Shown here piece by piece: positions 8,901-20,115 of a stretch of DNA of 36,269 nucleotides; the first letter of the stretch is position 1; every line of letters starts with the position of its first letter. The notes beneath the pieces were generated by a model. That model did not search any database, was not told the DNA's origin, and saw only the letters and a program-made list of their open reading frames with translations. The translations under genes were made by a program, and so were the position numbers. This DNA is from Pelargonium cotyledonis (taxonomy: Eukaryota > Streptophyta > Magnoliopsida > Geraniales > Geraniaceae): the NCBI GenBank assembly GCA_036897625.1, contig JAYMTA010000172.1:1-36269 (forward strand). Direction: 5' to 3'.

Positions 8901-11825
8901 AATAATCAAGAATATCCCTCGATATACTCGAGCAGAAGACATCTTTGGTGATGGAAAAAGCATCTAAATAAACATTTGCCAGTTGGCCCTGGTCATACAA
9001 CATTTTCTCAAAATGTGGAACTGCAAAACAAAACAAAACAAACAACTGTTTTAATAAACTCTTCATCAAACCAATAGCTCAGAAGAAGGGGAAGGAGAGG
9101 ATAAAACTTACCATGCCAACACTCGTCCACACTATATCTGTGAAAACCACCTCCAATGTGATCGTGGATGCCACCCCTTGCCATGCATTGTAAACTAAAG
9201 AAAACCTTTTTCAGACCTTCATTTGCTTCGTTTGACTTCCCAGCTTCTGACAACTTTTTGGATTGATAAAGCATTAATTGAATCTCAACAGGTCTAGGAA
9301 ACTTTGGTGCACCTCCAAACCCACCATACTCAGAATCATAGGTTTCAGAAAGCTGCAAGACAATATATTAAAAAGCTTTAGTAAAAAATACTATGAATTT
9401 AAGAGCTTAGTAAGCCTTTACAGATGAGCATGTACTAATTAAAAGCACCTCAACCAGCAAACAAACAAAAAGAGAGGAAAAACTATTACACAAACTGTCT
9501 GAGATCAACAGTACTGTTTACCTAAGCTGCATGGCATGCTACAGTATATCTCAACTGTAAGACTGAATCTCAATTCAAACATGTGTATTGATGTCTGACA
9601 TAAAAAATAGAAAATGCAGTTCACAAACCTACCTGCTCTGCACATAGACGCAGTGCATTCTGTGGAAGCCCATCTGGCAATTTATTAGAGTCTGTACTCA
9701 CTGACAATGCCTCTGAGAGCTGTTCAATAGCAAAGGTTCCACTCTTAACAAGAACATCTCTATTATTATCCCATGCTTCTCTCACTTTTCTGAAGAAAAA
9801 AAATGCAAGAATCATAGCATGGTTAAGGCCTAAGGGAGTCAAAAGCAAACAAAAACTACAAGCCTCAAGTTCAACAGAACAATCTGCACAGTTGCAATCC
9901 AAGGAAATCAAGTCACTACCGCCAAAAAATGGTTAGTGAAAAAAAGAAAGTATACTAGCCAGACCCACAAGGGGTTCGAGTTTGCTTGAGTCGATATGCA
10001 ATTTCTCGTTGACAAACCCAACCCGAAAATCAAATGTGTCCATTTTAAATTTTTACGTACCCCAAGCCTGCAAAAATTCGGGTCGGGTTTCGGGTTCCCA
10101 CAGGTTCAAGTCCAAATTGCTACCTCTAATACTAGTAACTAGCCCATGTTCTCACCTGAGTATAGTTTTAAATCCTGGTCTTCCGTACTTGTCGTCTGGG
10201 GGAAAGTAGGTTCCACCCATCAACGGTTTCAGTTCAGGTGAAAGGAACACACTAAGTGGCCAACCTCCTCCCCTATGTAAAGCTTGCACATAGGTCATGT
10301 ATACCTAGGAGATGGGAAAAAGAAAAAAACATTTTCAGCACATCTCAACGGCAAAGAGTAGCGAACAATTTTGTGAAGAAGCTAATGTCCACCATACTAA
10401 ACCCGAGCTTCATTGATGAATGTAATTCTATTCCATACATCCATGTTCAAGGAAAAACCTAAGTGCACAAAGATATGTGAAAAATGAAAAAAGAGCAGAC
10501 CAAATACTATAAAGCTACTTAAGAATCACTTTACTAGAATATTACATATTCCACTCATGGGATCACCTCTCAATCAAATCATGTCAAATAAAATGTAGTC
10601 CAGAAGAGTACTAAGTCCCAATATGGACAAAACATTATGCAATTACATAGATACAATAAGAAACTTGATGGAATAAAAATTTCAAGAGCTTGAAAACCAA
10701 TAAGTATATCCTGGAAATTGTCTATATAGTATATAATTTGTTACCTTGTCAACATCAGGCCGTTCCTCTCGATCCACCTGTTGCATTAACATGTTTTAAT
10801 ACAATGCACAATGAAACACTGCAAAGTAAATGAAACACAAAAGATAACTTATCGAACTTGTAATAGACCAATAAATAAACTATTTATGAACCTTTATTAA
10901 CTATATTAAACTCACCTTGATGCTAACAAACCACTCATTTAGCATTTTCGCAATCCCTTCATCCTCAAACGACTCCACCTCCATAACATGACACCTTACA
11001 AATAGTCCCATGCCAAACAATCAGATATTTCTAAGCCTCCGCCACTAAATTAACCGAAGATTTTAAAACAAAAAAAGAACCAAATGGCCTCACCAATGGC
11101 ATGTGCTGTACCCAACTGTGAACAAAAACCCATTATAGAAACCATGGCCAAGTAATCAAAATTAGTATGCAACAGGAAATGGATATTGAAAAACATGAAA
11201 AAAGCCTACTTGATAAGAAAATGGGCACATCTCTTTTTCGAGCTTCTGCGAAAGCTTCCACTCCCCATGGATACCAATCAACCTTAGTACCATCAAAAAT
11301 CAAATTAAGCTAAATTCAAATTCGCCACTACTTAGAGGACCTATTGAACTAAATATGAACCGAACCAAATTTTCAAAAACCGTACTCAATCGAGCTCAAC
11401 TGAACATTAAAAAATATATATGAATTTCAGTAAAACCCAATAAGAGAATCGAATCATGGAAAGTTTCAGCTCACCGGGTTATGGGCATGCTGAAGAAGAT
11501 AGGGGCTGTGCTCGGAGGCGAGACGATTGGTGTGGCTGTGAGGACGCGAAGTGGGATTTGGGTTTTGTTCGGCCATGGCCAGCACTCTCGCAGAGTGAAT
11601 GGGTCGCGGGAAAACGGGCGAGAAAGTGCGAGAAAGCGAGGGAAATTTGGGATTTTGAGAAGGAACGCGAAATGGGTATTTTCTGGGAAGAGGTGGGTTG
11701 CGACGGAGAGAGAGGCGAAGTATCGCTCTGATCATGGAGCGACTGTGGTTGTTGTTTCCTGTGGAAGAAGCTAAGGGCTGTTTGGGAAAAAATGGGACTG
11801 TCGATGGAAAAGCCAATGCGGCCAT
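5924..11825 (-). CDS. SPATA20: SPATA20/YyaL-like protein: N-terminal thioredoxin-like (DUF255) domain plus (alpha/alpha)6 barrel-like region
   Basis: Fifteen exons (minus strand, in order): 11825-11475, 11282-11210, 11115-11094, 10994-10916, 10777-10745, 10304-10156, 9789-9633, 9352-9112, 9020-8779, 8635-8372, 8021-7911, 7572-7348, 7068-6865, 6377-6201, 6118-5924. They total 2523 nt and 840 aa, all in frame with GT-AG borders, a usual length for plant members. Residues 1-85 lack acidic residues and are rich in Arg, Ser and Pro, which suggests an organellar transit peptide. The DUF255 signature follows: [22 protein letters not shown] (here split), FLSIGYSTCHWCH with CxxC at C147/C150, [10 protein letters not shown] and [15 protein letters not shown]. 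The C-terminal part ([67 protein letters not shown]) matches the glycosidase-like half. The exact reaction is unknown, and a redox role is inferred from the CxxC. In-frame ATGs at codons 31 and 84 allow shorter products. Confidence 0.95.
6444..6854. mobile_element. hAT-type MITE with perfect 8-bp target-site duplication, in SPATA20 intron 13
   Basis: The 395-bp element (6452-6846) begins CAGGGTGGCAATTT and ends AAATAGCCAACCCTA. These are imperfect terminal inverted repeats of the plant hAT non-autonomous type, with internal GGGTCAACCCGACCC text. It is flanked by identical 8-bp duplications CTCGTGAA at 6444-6451 and 6847-6854. It lies 10 bp inside the splice donor of intron 13 (6378-6864). Subtracting element and one duplication leaves an 84-bp intron, a normal plant size. 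Confidence 0.88.
7122..7300 (+). mobile_element. Au-SINE-like element in SPATA20 intron 12, antisense to the gene
   Basis: The text runs GGTCGCGGATTCGAGTC (box B), AGAAACAGCTTCTCTGCAAA, ACCCTCCGCAGACC and GTGGGAGCCTCGTGCATTGG, in the order seen in the Au SINE family of plants. The 3' end is T-rich. It fills most of the 279-bp intron (7069-7347). Target-site duplications were not resolved. Confidence 0.7.
8095..8336. mobile_element. Foldback MITE in SPATA20 intron 10
   Basis: About 240 bp with inverted arms of about 50 bp: CCCCTTAGTATTCAT near 8103-8117 pairs with ATGAATACTAAGGGG near 8314-8328, and the pairing continues inward through TGTGCCATATTAGTCACC versus GACCAATTTGACACA. Related GTACCAATTTAGTCACC text recurs inside. 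There are no coding frames. Superfamily is uncertain; a Mutator-type MITE is one possibility. Target duplication was not resolved. Confidence 0.65.
9959..10127. mobile_element. hAT-like non-autonomous relic in SPATA20 intron 6
   Basis: A block with CCCAACCCGAAAATC and TTCGGGTCGGGTTTCGGGTT ends AAATTGCTACCTCTA, an end resembling hAT-type repeats (on the minus strand TAGAGGTAGCAATTTGG). It is bracketed by near-identical octamers TATACTAG (9951-9958) and AATACTAG (10128-10135). The left terminus does not match the right well and may be truncated. Confidence 0.5.
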
Positions 11826-13180
11826 GAGAGAGAGAGAGAGTCGAGAAGGTGGTGGTGGGGGTGGTGGTGATGCGTCGTCGTTTTGGACCTCATATTCACT
11901 TTATTTTTTTAAATTTTTAAATATATTTATTTATTTGTGTTAATCATGTGTGGCCAAAATTGCCAAAAACACCTGACGCAGCCGAGGTGGGCCCTTACTG
12001 ACGCTCCCAAAAGCTTACGTGTCGTCTTTCTATTGGTTATCAACATAATTTCTTTTGTGTTCTCATTGACCATATTACCCCTCCAACTAGTTTTGTTGCT
12101 TTTCTCAAGTTCTATCCTGAACACTAACCACAAATCAATATCTGACGATGTGAGCTGCGGGTCGGAGCAGATCGGGCCAAAAAACGCACATATCTTCGTC
12201 AAGTTACATGCCGATTATCGGATCACACTAGGACCGACACAAAGTCTAATGATAAGAACTCGTGAGTTTTTTCCGACTCGAATAAGTTCGTGTCTGTAAA
12301 TATGAGCATGTATTGCCTCAATTTAAAACTTGATTGGAGTTGAAAATTTTATGTTCTTATATTTGAACGAGTTGATACAACCGAATGTCACATGAACCCA
12401 TAGGCACAGATAACTCGACCTACATTTTTTAGGGTTTGTCACATTACATAGAATAGACCTAGCCAATTATGAATAGTCATGGAAATATTTGTTGGATAAA
12501 ACAAGTTTGTGCAAATTTACATTATCACATAAAACTTGAAACTAGTTTTATTTGTGCCCCAAAGTTTAGATATGTCCATATTTCACCAACGTGCTAAACC
12601 AGACCAACCCAACTTCATCTGGACTGATTGGGTTTGACCTTCAATCCTCCCATTTTTCTTCGGGTCAAACTTAATGTATTGTCCTACCTAAATTCACTCA
12701 AAACGAATTCAAAATCGACATTTTCAACTTAAATCCAAAATTTCGATCCAAAACTCAAAGTGCCTACTCTAAATTTAGCATAGAAGAACTAGTGTATTGT
12801 CTTTTATTTATTACATTAAAGACACACTAATTAAGGTGGTCTTGTCATGAAGCCATGGATGGAAATGTGTCACCAACACCAAGGAGGCTCGGCCAATTTT
12901 CATTGCATATATTTGTGAGACAATGCAATGAATTTGGGTTTGAAAAGGATCACAAGATCCATGCCGACCAACCCAACTCCTCATATCATTTTCCAAGGTC
13001 TCCAATCCTATGAACATGTACAAATCACAATGTCACATTTGGTTGCATCACTCCATTTTCTCTATTTCAAAAGTTCTAATTTGTTGATTGAGACAAAATT
13101 AAGTTTCAAATTACTTTTTTCAAACAAGAAAAGTTGTCACTATAGTGAACAAATACGTCAGTCACGTGCGTACATCGAAG
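11826..13180. other. SPATA20 5' flank and intergenic DNA
   Basis: GA-rich and GGT-repeat sequence sits immediately upstream of the SPATA20 start on its coding strand. An A/T-only tract at about 11905-11935 could hold a TATA element. Beyond 11940 there are no convincing frames, RNA genes or clear mobile-element termini. The frame pair at 11927-12299 lacks motifs and overlaps on both strands, as chance frames do. Confidence 0.5.
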
Positions 13181-13181
13181 T

Positions 13182-13495
13182 AGTATTACATATGAACGCT
13201 TACTACTAACTCTTAACAATTGTAGACATTGATGGTTGTTGTGTATTAAGTTATAATCCACTCTCTCAAAATAGCATTACACGTGAATACGTACTTACTA
13301 TTGACTCTTAATGAATGTATGTACCACATTGGTGATTGTCATGTATTAAATTACAACACATAAATACATTCATTAGTCATGAGTGTCTCTAGAAGGGGCA
13401 TTATATGTAAATATTTACTATAACTAACTATTTACAGTTGTACCGCATCGTTGGTTGTTGCGTGTTAAATTAAAACACATGAATACATTAGATGT
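13182..13495. repeat. Three degenerate tandem units of about 90-125 bp
   Basis: Units begin near 13182, 13274 and 13398. Each contains in order a (G)(C/T)ATTACA-type start, ACTAACTCTTAA-like or ATTGACTCTTAA-like text, ACAT(T)G(A/G)TGGTTGT and TGT(A/G)TTAA(A/G)TTA. Divergence is considerable, so the array is old. It is non-coding. Confidence 0.6.
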
Positions 13496-13499
13496 GAAA

Positions 13500-15300
13500 G
13501 TTGTTTAATCGATGCAATTAAACAATTGTCCTAGTTTTTGTCATTTTTTTTTCTTTCTAAATGAACGGTGCATTAACTCTCTCAAGTACCGATGAAACAA
13601 GTTGATCGAAAAATGCGTTACGATCTTGGAGATAAGTTCTTACTAAAACTAATGATTAGAACACGCATTTTGCATTTACCAACGACAATGGTCGGTGCTT
13701 TTATCATGCACAATTTTCGATAACATGGTCGGTCATTATCTCAAATAAAAATTAAAAACAGTCATATACACGTTACGAAGTTAGAACATCTATGACTTGC
13801 CCGATAAAGAGCCAATAGCCTTTCCTAAAATTAATCGTAAGTTTCATTTAATGCATCGAGAATCAATATGAAAAGTCGAACCAATTTGTCGATCTAATCA
13901 CCAATGTGATTGATTCGGCCAATCGAACGAGGTTCCAACCTCGTAAATTAGGTTGATTGATGATCAAGACGGTTTTAACAAATTTTGGTTAATTTTTCCT
14001 ATTTCTATGATATTTTTAGGAAGATGATTGGGGTAAGTACCATTTGGTACGTGTGTGTGTGTTTTTTTTTTTTAATTGTTGATAACATTTGGTGTGTTTT
14101 TTTTTTTAATTGTTGATAAAATTTGGTGTGTTTTAAATATACACTATTTTAAAATGAGAATAATGTATAGAAGCATAATTTTTTTAGTTTAGAGTAAGCC
14201 AAATTTAAGAGAAAATGACATCTCATTTGATTTAACTCATATCCATCTCAATAAATTTGTGGAAGTAGAACGACTCGTTGGCTCTCTACTTTTAAATGAG
14301 GTGTGCTGTTTTTATTGCCGACTCAGCCTAAGTCAAATATTAATTTAGCTTATATCCATCGTCCTCTTTTAAAATATGTATTCACAGATGTACATATGTA
14401 TCAATGAATTTATGGACATTTACCGCTAAAATTGATATTAAGACAATTTTTTGTTAACTCGATATAAAGACAATTTTTAAGTAGACAAAATTGAATTCCT
14501 AAACATTATACATACATCAAAAAGGTGGATGTCCTATAAATTAACCTTGTTAAAAAAAAAAATTAGCTCCTTTAAGAAATATAGTTCATGGTGCTTTGTA
14601 TGATTGAGGTTTTGATCGATTTACATCATATCAATTTTAACGACAATATAATAATTTTAAGTTCATTTATAAAAAAATTATTTCAGAACAAAGTCAATTT
14701 ACGTTGACATCCCTTAAGTCTGACGCATCGAGTGTGTCATGCATACCACAACATGAATTATCAACCGTGCGTGCTTGTCTTTGAGACTCAACATAAACAT
14801 GTCACGGTTCCCGTGTTAGTGAGCTCAATCCACACTATTTTACGCCGTGCTTGTGTCGCATATTGAAACATAAACTGCGAACTCAATCAAGATTCCAATG
14901 TCGTTTTTGTAATTGAATCAATGTCTAGTATCATTTATCACAACACAAATAAATCATCGTGCATACATTTTTAGCCTCAAATCGAACACGACACAATTAC
15001 AATTTTGGCTTATAAATCTAAACACTCTTCTTTCGTTCTTGTATGTCTAATAGAATCCCAAGGGTGATTCCGTAATTTCACCAAAAGCCAGTGTCGGTTA
15101 CTCCTAAAAACTCCGCGAAAAATAACCATATTTTCAGGTGCGCTTTTATTTGGCGGGTATTATACAAAAATAACAGTAAAATACAGTATACAAAATAAAT
15201 ATTTTAATTAAAAAAATAAAAAATTTACATATAAATACACACATAACACACACTCGAAATTTAAAATTAAATCAAAAAAAATAAAATAAAATCAAAGCTA
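13500..15300. other. AT-rich intergenic DNA
   Basis: No genes are visible. A short direct duplication lies at about 14058-14130, where two copies of a T-run plus AATTGTTGATAA and ATTTGGTGTG stand next to each other, consistent with slippage. The last 150 bp before the CCCH transcription unit are very A/T-rich. Confidence 0.5.
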
Positions 15301-15552
15301 CTGTGACTGAGAGCGAGAGAGGAGAGAGAAACTGTACGGTCTAGAGAGAGAAAGTGAGAGACTAGCTCCACTCCATCTATCAATCTCCTTCTTGTTCTTC
15401 GAATCTCACTCGATCGAGCTCTCGTAGATTCTTCTGCGACTCTCCAGCATCTTCCAGAACCGCCTCTTCCTCTTCCTCGTGCTGTTTCGATTCTGTTTTC
15501 GTCGCTGTGGAGTGTTTCAACTTTGTACAGGAACTAGCTAAAACCCTGTCGG
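15301..15552 (+). promoter_or_regulatory. Probable 5' UTR of the CCCH zinc-finger gene
   Basis: A GA-rich then CT-rich leader (GAGAGCGAGAGAGGAGAGAG and later CTTCCTCTTCCTCG) directly precedes the ATG at 15553, typical of plant 5' UTRs. A transcription start is not determined. Confidence 0.5.
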
Positions 15553-18500
15553 ATGGAGTTGTACGGACGGGATCCGACGAGGAACGGGTCTCAGCAGGGC
15601 CACTCGACGGAATGGAGCCCCGCCGGCGGCGAGACCGGGCTTGAAGGTTTGATTTTTTATGGTCTTGTTTGGTATGGTTTTAGTTTTGGCGTTTTAGGGT
15701 TTGTTTGTGGTGTGGAGTGGAGATTAGGGTTTGTGTGCCTTTGATGGTTTATTTTGGGGTTTAATGTAGAGTCCATGTGGCAATTGGGACTGAAGAGTAG
15801 TGAATCGTACCCGGATCGCCCTGGCGTGCCGGTCTGTGTGTATTATATGCGAACAGGGTTCTGTGGATATGGGAGCAGGTGCCGCTACAACCACCCTCGC
15901 GATCGTGCTGCGGTAGGAGCTTATTGAACTGAATGTGCTTGAGTGAATTGTGTTTTCTTTGTTGGTAATTGATTGATTGTGTTGTTTACACTTGGGTGTT
16001 TTTGTTTTAGCTAATGAATTTGAGTGTTTTCGTGTAAGGAGTTGATAATTGATGCAAATTTGGCCCAATTCAATTGTTGGTTTTGGTAACAACACTGCTC
16101 ATAAGTTAGAACTAACTTCAAACTAATGCAGTAGAAGCAATGCAACATTTGAGTGTTTATGATTTGGCTTATGAATTTGAGTGTTTTCGTGTAAGGAGAT
16201 TAGAATTGATTGCAGATTTGGGTCAATTTAGTGGTTGTTTGGTAACAACACTTCTCAAAAGTTAGAACTAACTTCAAAGTAATTATTAGAAGCAATGTAA
16301 CTGTTTTTTTGAAACATAGATAGAAGCAATGTAACTGAAGTTTGTAGAAGCAAGTAAAAGTGGTAGTGTCTAAAAGCAAAAGTAAACAATTTGTGTATGA
16401 TAAAATGAGTAAGAACGATATACATAGAAACTGTATATACATATTGAAAAGTTAAGGATAAGTTTGGAATCTCTCTCACTCACTCTATGGTAAGAGCTAA
16501 TCAAACTAAATGCACTTGAATGAACTGTTATTTGGAATTGATCAATTGTGTTATTCACATGTGGCCAAGTGGGTGTTTTGATTTAGCAGTTTTAGCTTAT
16601 GAATTTGAGTATTTTAGCTTAATGGGTTGATGGTTGATTCAAATTTTAATTTAGACTAAGTGTTGAAAAGAAAAGAGGGACAGAAGAAGAGTGACCTATG
16701 ATTGTTATTGGCTTGCTGGAAAGGAGGTTCTGGTTGTACAGAGTGACTAACTTAATTATGGATGATTTACTTGTGGGTATTTTGATTTAGCTTATGAACT
16801 TGAGTTTTTAAAGGATGATGGGGTGAGGGTCGATGCAAATTTGTCTATTTAGACTGCTTGAGCTTGACAGCTTGAGTCTTGAAAAGAAAAGGAGTGGAAG
16901 AGTGGCCTATGATTGTTATTGGCTCATTGGGAAGGAGGTTTTGGTGGTACAGAGTGACAAACTAGATTATTGACAATTTTCATATTGATTCTGTTAGTTT
17001 CAAGGAAGTTTATCTGTAACCGGCATTGTATGTGTAGAAGTAAAGTTCTTGACATAACTTGGTTTTTATTACTACTCAGGTTGCTGCAGCTGTCAGAGTT
17101 ACAGGAGAGTACCCAGAGCGACCTGGTGAACCTGTGTGTCAGGTATGTGATTGTATATGGATTGAATTGTAAATTTTTTTTGATGATATATGGTTTTGTA
17201 CTATTTGTTGGTTATCTTTAATTTGAGAATATTAGTTCCTTTTGTATTAATTGTATGTTTATTGCTTAATGTGCAGTATTTTCTGCGAACTGGAACCTGT
17301 AAATTTGGTGCTTCGTGCAAATTCCACCATCCAAAACACGGGGGTGGACCCCTGAGCCAAGTGCCACTAAATTTTAATGGATACCCATTACGACCGGTCT
17401 GAATTCGATTCATTACCTGCTTCATTCCTTAAGTGTTACTACGATATTACGTGTAATGTCAGTTTGTTATGCAATATTCTCAAACTCGTAATCTAATTGG
17501 CTCGCTTGTTTTGGTTTTATCAGGGCGAGAAAGAATGCTCCTATTATTTGAAAACGGGGCAGTGCAAATTTGGTATTACTTGTAAATATCATCATCCTCA
17601 ACCAGCTGGCACGTCGATGCCAGCATCTGCACCTCAATTTTATCCGCCGGTGCAGTCTCCTTCAGTTCCTCTAGGTGAACAATATGGTGGTACATCGACC
17701 AACATGAGGGTTGCAAGGCCTCCAGTTTTACATGGCTCATATGTTCAAGGAGCTTATGGTCCCATGCTTCTTCCCCCAGGAGTGGTTCCAATTCCTGGTT
17801 GGACTCCCTACTCGGTATGAACTATGAACAATGAAGTGCATTTTTTTTAAACGACCAAATAGATAGGTTCCAATGGTGCTGTTTTGTTACTTGGTACAGG
17901 TACCTGTAAGTCCAAGTCCTGTACTCTCTCCTGGCGCTCAACCTGCAGTTGGAGGAACTTCTATGTATGGAGTAACTCAGCTATCTTCTTCAATGCCTGG
18001 CCTTGGGGGAACCTACTCCTCCATGCCTGCTTCTATTGGACCTTCAAGCAGCAGCCAGAAGGAACATGTCTTTCCAGAAAGACCTGGAGAACCTGAATGT
18101 CAGTATTACCTGAAAACTGGAGACTGTAAATTTGGTTCATCTTGTCGGTATCATCATCCTCGGGAGCGGATTATGCCAACATTAAATTGTGTCCTTAGCC
18201 CACTTGGACTTCCTCTGCGTCCGGTATGCAATTTTTCTTTGGAGTTCACATGTTGATTTCACCCTAAATTTCATTTAGATCAAGATGCCTCTGAAGTGCA
18301 TAATTGTTCACTATTAAGTTGGAGATAGTAAAGGCTAAAGAGATGATAGTTGATATAGAGGAGATAATGTGAATTTAGTATCTGGGAGAAATTTGCTTAT
18401 ATGGTCAGTTGGCTCAACTGGCAGTCTACTGCCATTGGACCAAGTCAGGATAGAGGAGAGAGTGTTCATAATAAAAAAACTAAAGAAAATCCTGTTAACC

Positions 18501-19295
18501 ACCAGATCTGCCAAATTGGGCTTTGGGCCGGGTTTGCCAAGCCTGCTCAGGCTGGGGCTGTGCTTAAAAAATGCCTAGTATTATTGGGCCAAGCCAATGA
18601 TGGCCCACAGACTGGGCCAAAATGTCTGCATGTTTATTGGGCCACCTTTTGCCAGCCCCGGCCTGGTATAGCCGGGCCTTCTTGCCAGGTATATTGATCA
18701 TAGCTTGGTATTGTGGTTCTGCTCTCTGATATGACTAAAGTTTAGGGTGTCTAAAGTAGCGGCAACTATTAACTGTATCTTAAATCTTAATAATGCTATT
18801 GCTTCATCTTTTGCACATTGATATTTGATCCTTTTTTAATACCAAGTCTATTAGTTGATTTTCTATGGTACCAAGTTAAATTTGTTTGAGTAATTGTTTT
18901 GTTTGATTTCAAAGCAGGGCACACAGCCTTGTACGTTCTACTTGCAAAACGGGCATTGCAAGTTCGGCTCCACTTGCAAATTCGATCATCCAATGGGGAC
19001 AATGAGATACAGTCCATCAGCATCTTCCCTCATCGACGTGCCAGTTGCTCCTTACCCAGTCGGGTCTTTGCTGGCCACTTTAGCCCCTTCCTCCTCGTCC
19101 TCAGACTTGCGGCCGGACCTAATGTCAGGTTCAAAAATGGATTCATACTCCAGCCGAATACCATCTTCCGGCAACACCTCGAGCAGTTCAGTTGGGTTAA
19201 TTTTCTCTCAATCCGGGTCAGTCTCACTCTCCGACGTTCAACTTTCGAGCCAGTTAAGCACAAGACAAGGCAGCGAGGTTCATCGCTCAAGCTAA
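15553..19295 (+). CDS. Plant CCCH zinc-finger protein of the ZFN/HUA1 type, five fingers
   Basis: Seven exons: 15553-15646, 15770-15912, 17080-17142, 17277-17396, 17524-17814, 17900-18223, 18918-19295. They total 1413 nt and 470 aa, in frame with GT-AG borders. It has five C-x8-C-x5-C-x3-H fingers: C54-H73, C99-H118, C145-H164, C304-H323 and C350-H369. They are arranged as three, then a Pro/Ser/Met-rich linker, then two. Each finger is preceded by a (P/E)RPGEP-type or LRPG-type lead. The N-terminus ([12 protein letters not shown] and SMWQLGL) and the linker (PVLSPGAQP and YGVTQLSS) match the Arabidopsis C3H32/C3H58/ZFN group. The tail is Ser-rich. Family members are nuclear proteins that bind nucleic acid, and HUA1 binds RNA. 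Activity here is inferred. The most notable features are the repeat-built intron 2 and a transposon relic in intron 6. Confidence 0.95.
15913..16985 (+). repeat. Serial tandem duplications filling CCCH intron 2
   Basis: The module (T)TAGCTTATGAATTTGAGT occurs four times, at about 16008, 16165, 16593 and 16788. The first two form units of about 135 bp sharing GTTTTCGTGTAAGGAG and AACTAACTTCAAA. The last two form units of about 195 bp sharing GCCTATGATTGTTATTGGCT-like text and GGTACAGAGTGAC. In addition, 15912-16000 (including the intron donor GGTAGGAGCTTA) resembles 16490-16560 (GGTAAGAGCTAA), which implies a larger duplication on top. The 1167-bp intron is thus largely self-copied. Confidence 0.75.
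18505..18695. mobile_element. GC-rich non-autonomous element in CCCH intron 6 (hAT-like)
   Basis: A sharply GC-richer block in an AT-rich intron, with repeated GGGCC words and loosely inverted ends (CTGCCAAATTGGGC at the left, GGGCCTTCTTGCCAG at the right). This looks like plant hAT-type GGCCC-rich MITEs. No target-site duplication was resolved and the superfamily is a guess from composition and ends. Confidence 0.4.
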
Positions 19296-19820
19296 TGTCT
19301 GGTATGTTTTCGTGTTTATAGCTCATCTCAGCCAGTAAATTAATTGTGTATCCAATTGTGCAAAGTGTCATTTCTTGTCGTCAAAGCCGATGATGATCCA
19401 ACCAATCCCGACCCTCCATTTTAGGACTGATCCTATAATTCCTATTTCGTGTTGTATATGTTCTTAGTATTATATCTCAGAATAAGGTTGAAGGTGACAT
19501 GAACTTCTTGTCCAAATACTATACAAGAAAGCAACTAAACAGATTGATAGAGGCAGGTTTAGGTTAGAGGCCTTTCCGGGTCCGAATTTTTTAACTGTTC
19601 AGTTGTCCATTTCTTCCATATGCAGAGTAGTCAGGGTGGTGCAAGTTACGCTCTGGCTTCCATTTCAAAAATTTATGTAAAAGAATTATATATTTTTATA
19701 AATATATGTATTTCTTGTATTTTGTATTTGTGAAAAATGCTCTGTGAAATTCTTCCTAGTTATGGTACCGTCTTTTGCTTAATTTTGTCAATCAAGTGTA
19801 TTTCTTCAGTGACATGATGT
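19296..19820 (+). other. CCCH gene 3' UTR and flank
   Basis: AT-rich sequence follows the TAA at 19293-19295. TATATTTTTATAAATATATG-like text near 19690-19710 and several TTGTATTTTG stretches could act in 3'-end formation, but the polyadenylation site is not determined. No coding frame. Confidence 0.4.
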
Positions 19821-19821
19821 A

Positions 19822-20045
19822 GAGCTAACGATTTGGACATGAACTTATAGGCACCCGAAACCCGACTCATTTTGATTGGTGTGGGTTCGGGTTGCACAAA
19901 ACATGCCTTGTTAGTTCTTGGGTCGAGTTTTTCATGAAAGATGTGCAAGATTAGGTTGGGCAACCCGTGCATTGTCTGTAACAAACCCACATTTCCTTGT
20001 GGGTTGTCGGGTCAGCCTGAGAAAACTCGAACTCAAAATTTGAAT
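19822..20045. mobile_element. hAT-like GGGTTCGGGTT repeat relic
   Basis: Starts TAGAGCTAACGATTTGGACA, matching the terminal sequence of the relics at 9959-10127 and 29695-29935 (TAGAGGTAGCAATTTGGAC type). It carries CCCGAAACCCGAC, GTTCGGGTTGCAC and TTGTCGGGTCAGCC. The right end is unclear and no target duplication was found. Confidence 0.45.
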
Positions 20046-20115
20046 TGCGGATTCCAATGTTAAATGCTTGAATAACCTAATTTGATGTCTACTTTGAGAT
20101 TGTGAACTTAAATTT

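Noticed and set aside
11456-11943. Overlapping plus-strand frames of 81-97 aa at the SPATA20 first exon
   Set aside because: They are antisense shadows of exon 1 and its GC-rich leader, with no motifs.
16200-16558. Overlapping minus-strand frames in CCCH intron 2
   Set aside because: Low-complexity frames caused by the duplicated AT-rich intron units.
17576-17791. Minus-strand 71-aa frame in the CCCH gene
   Set aside because: Antisense of exon 5.
18401-18460. tRNA-like text (GGCTCAACTGGCAG) in CCCH intron 6
   Set aside because: Resembles box A only; no acceptor pairing, anticodon arm or box B at the right spacing.
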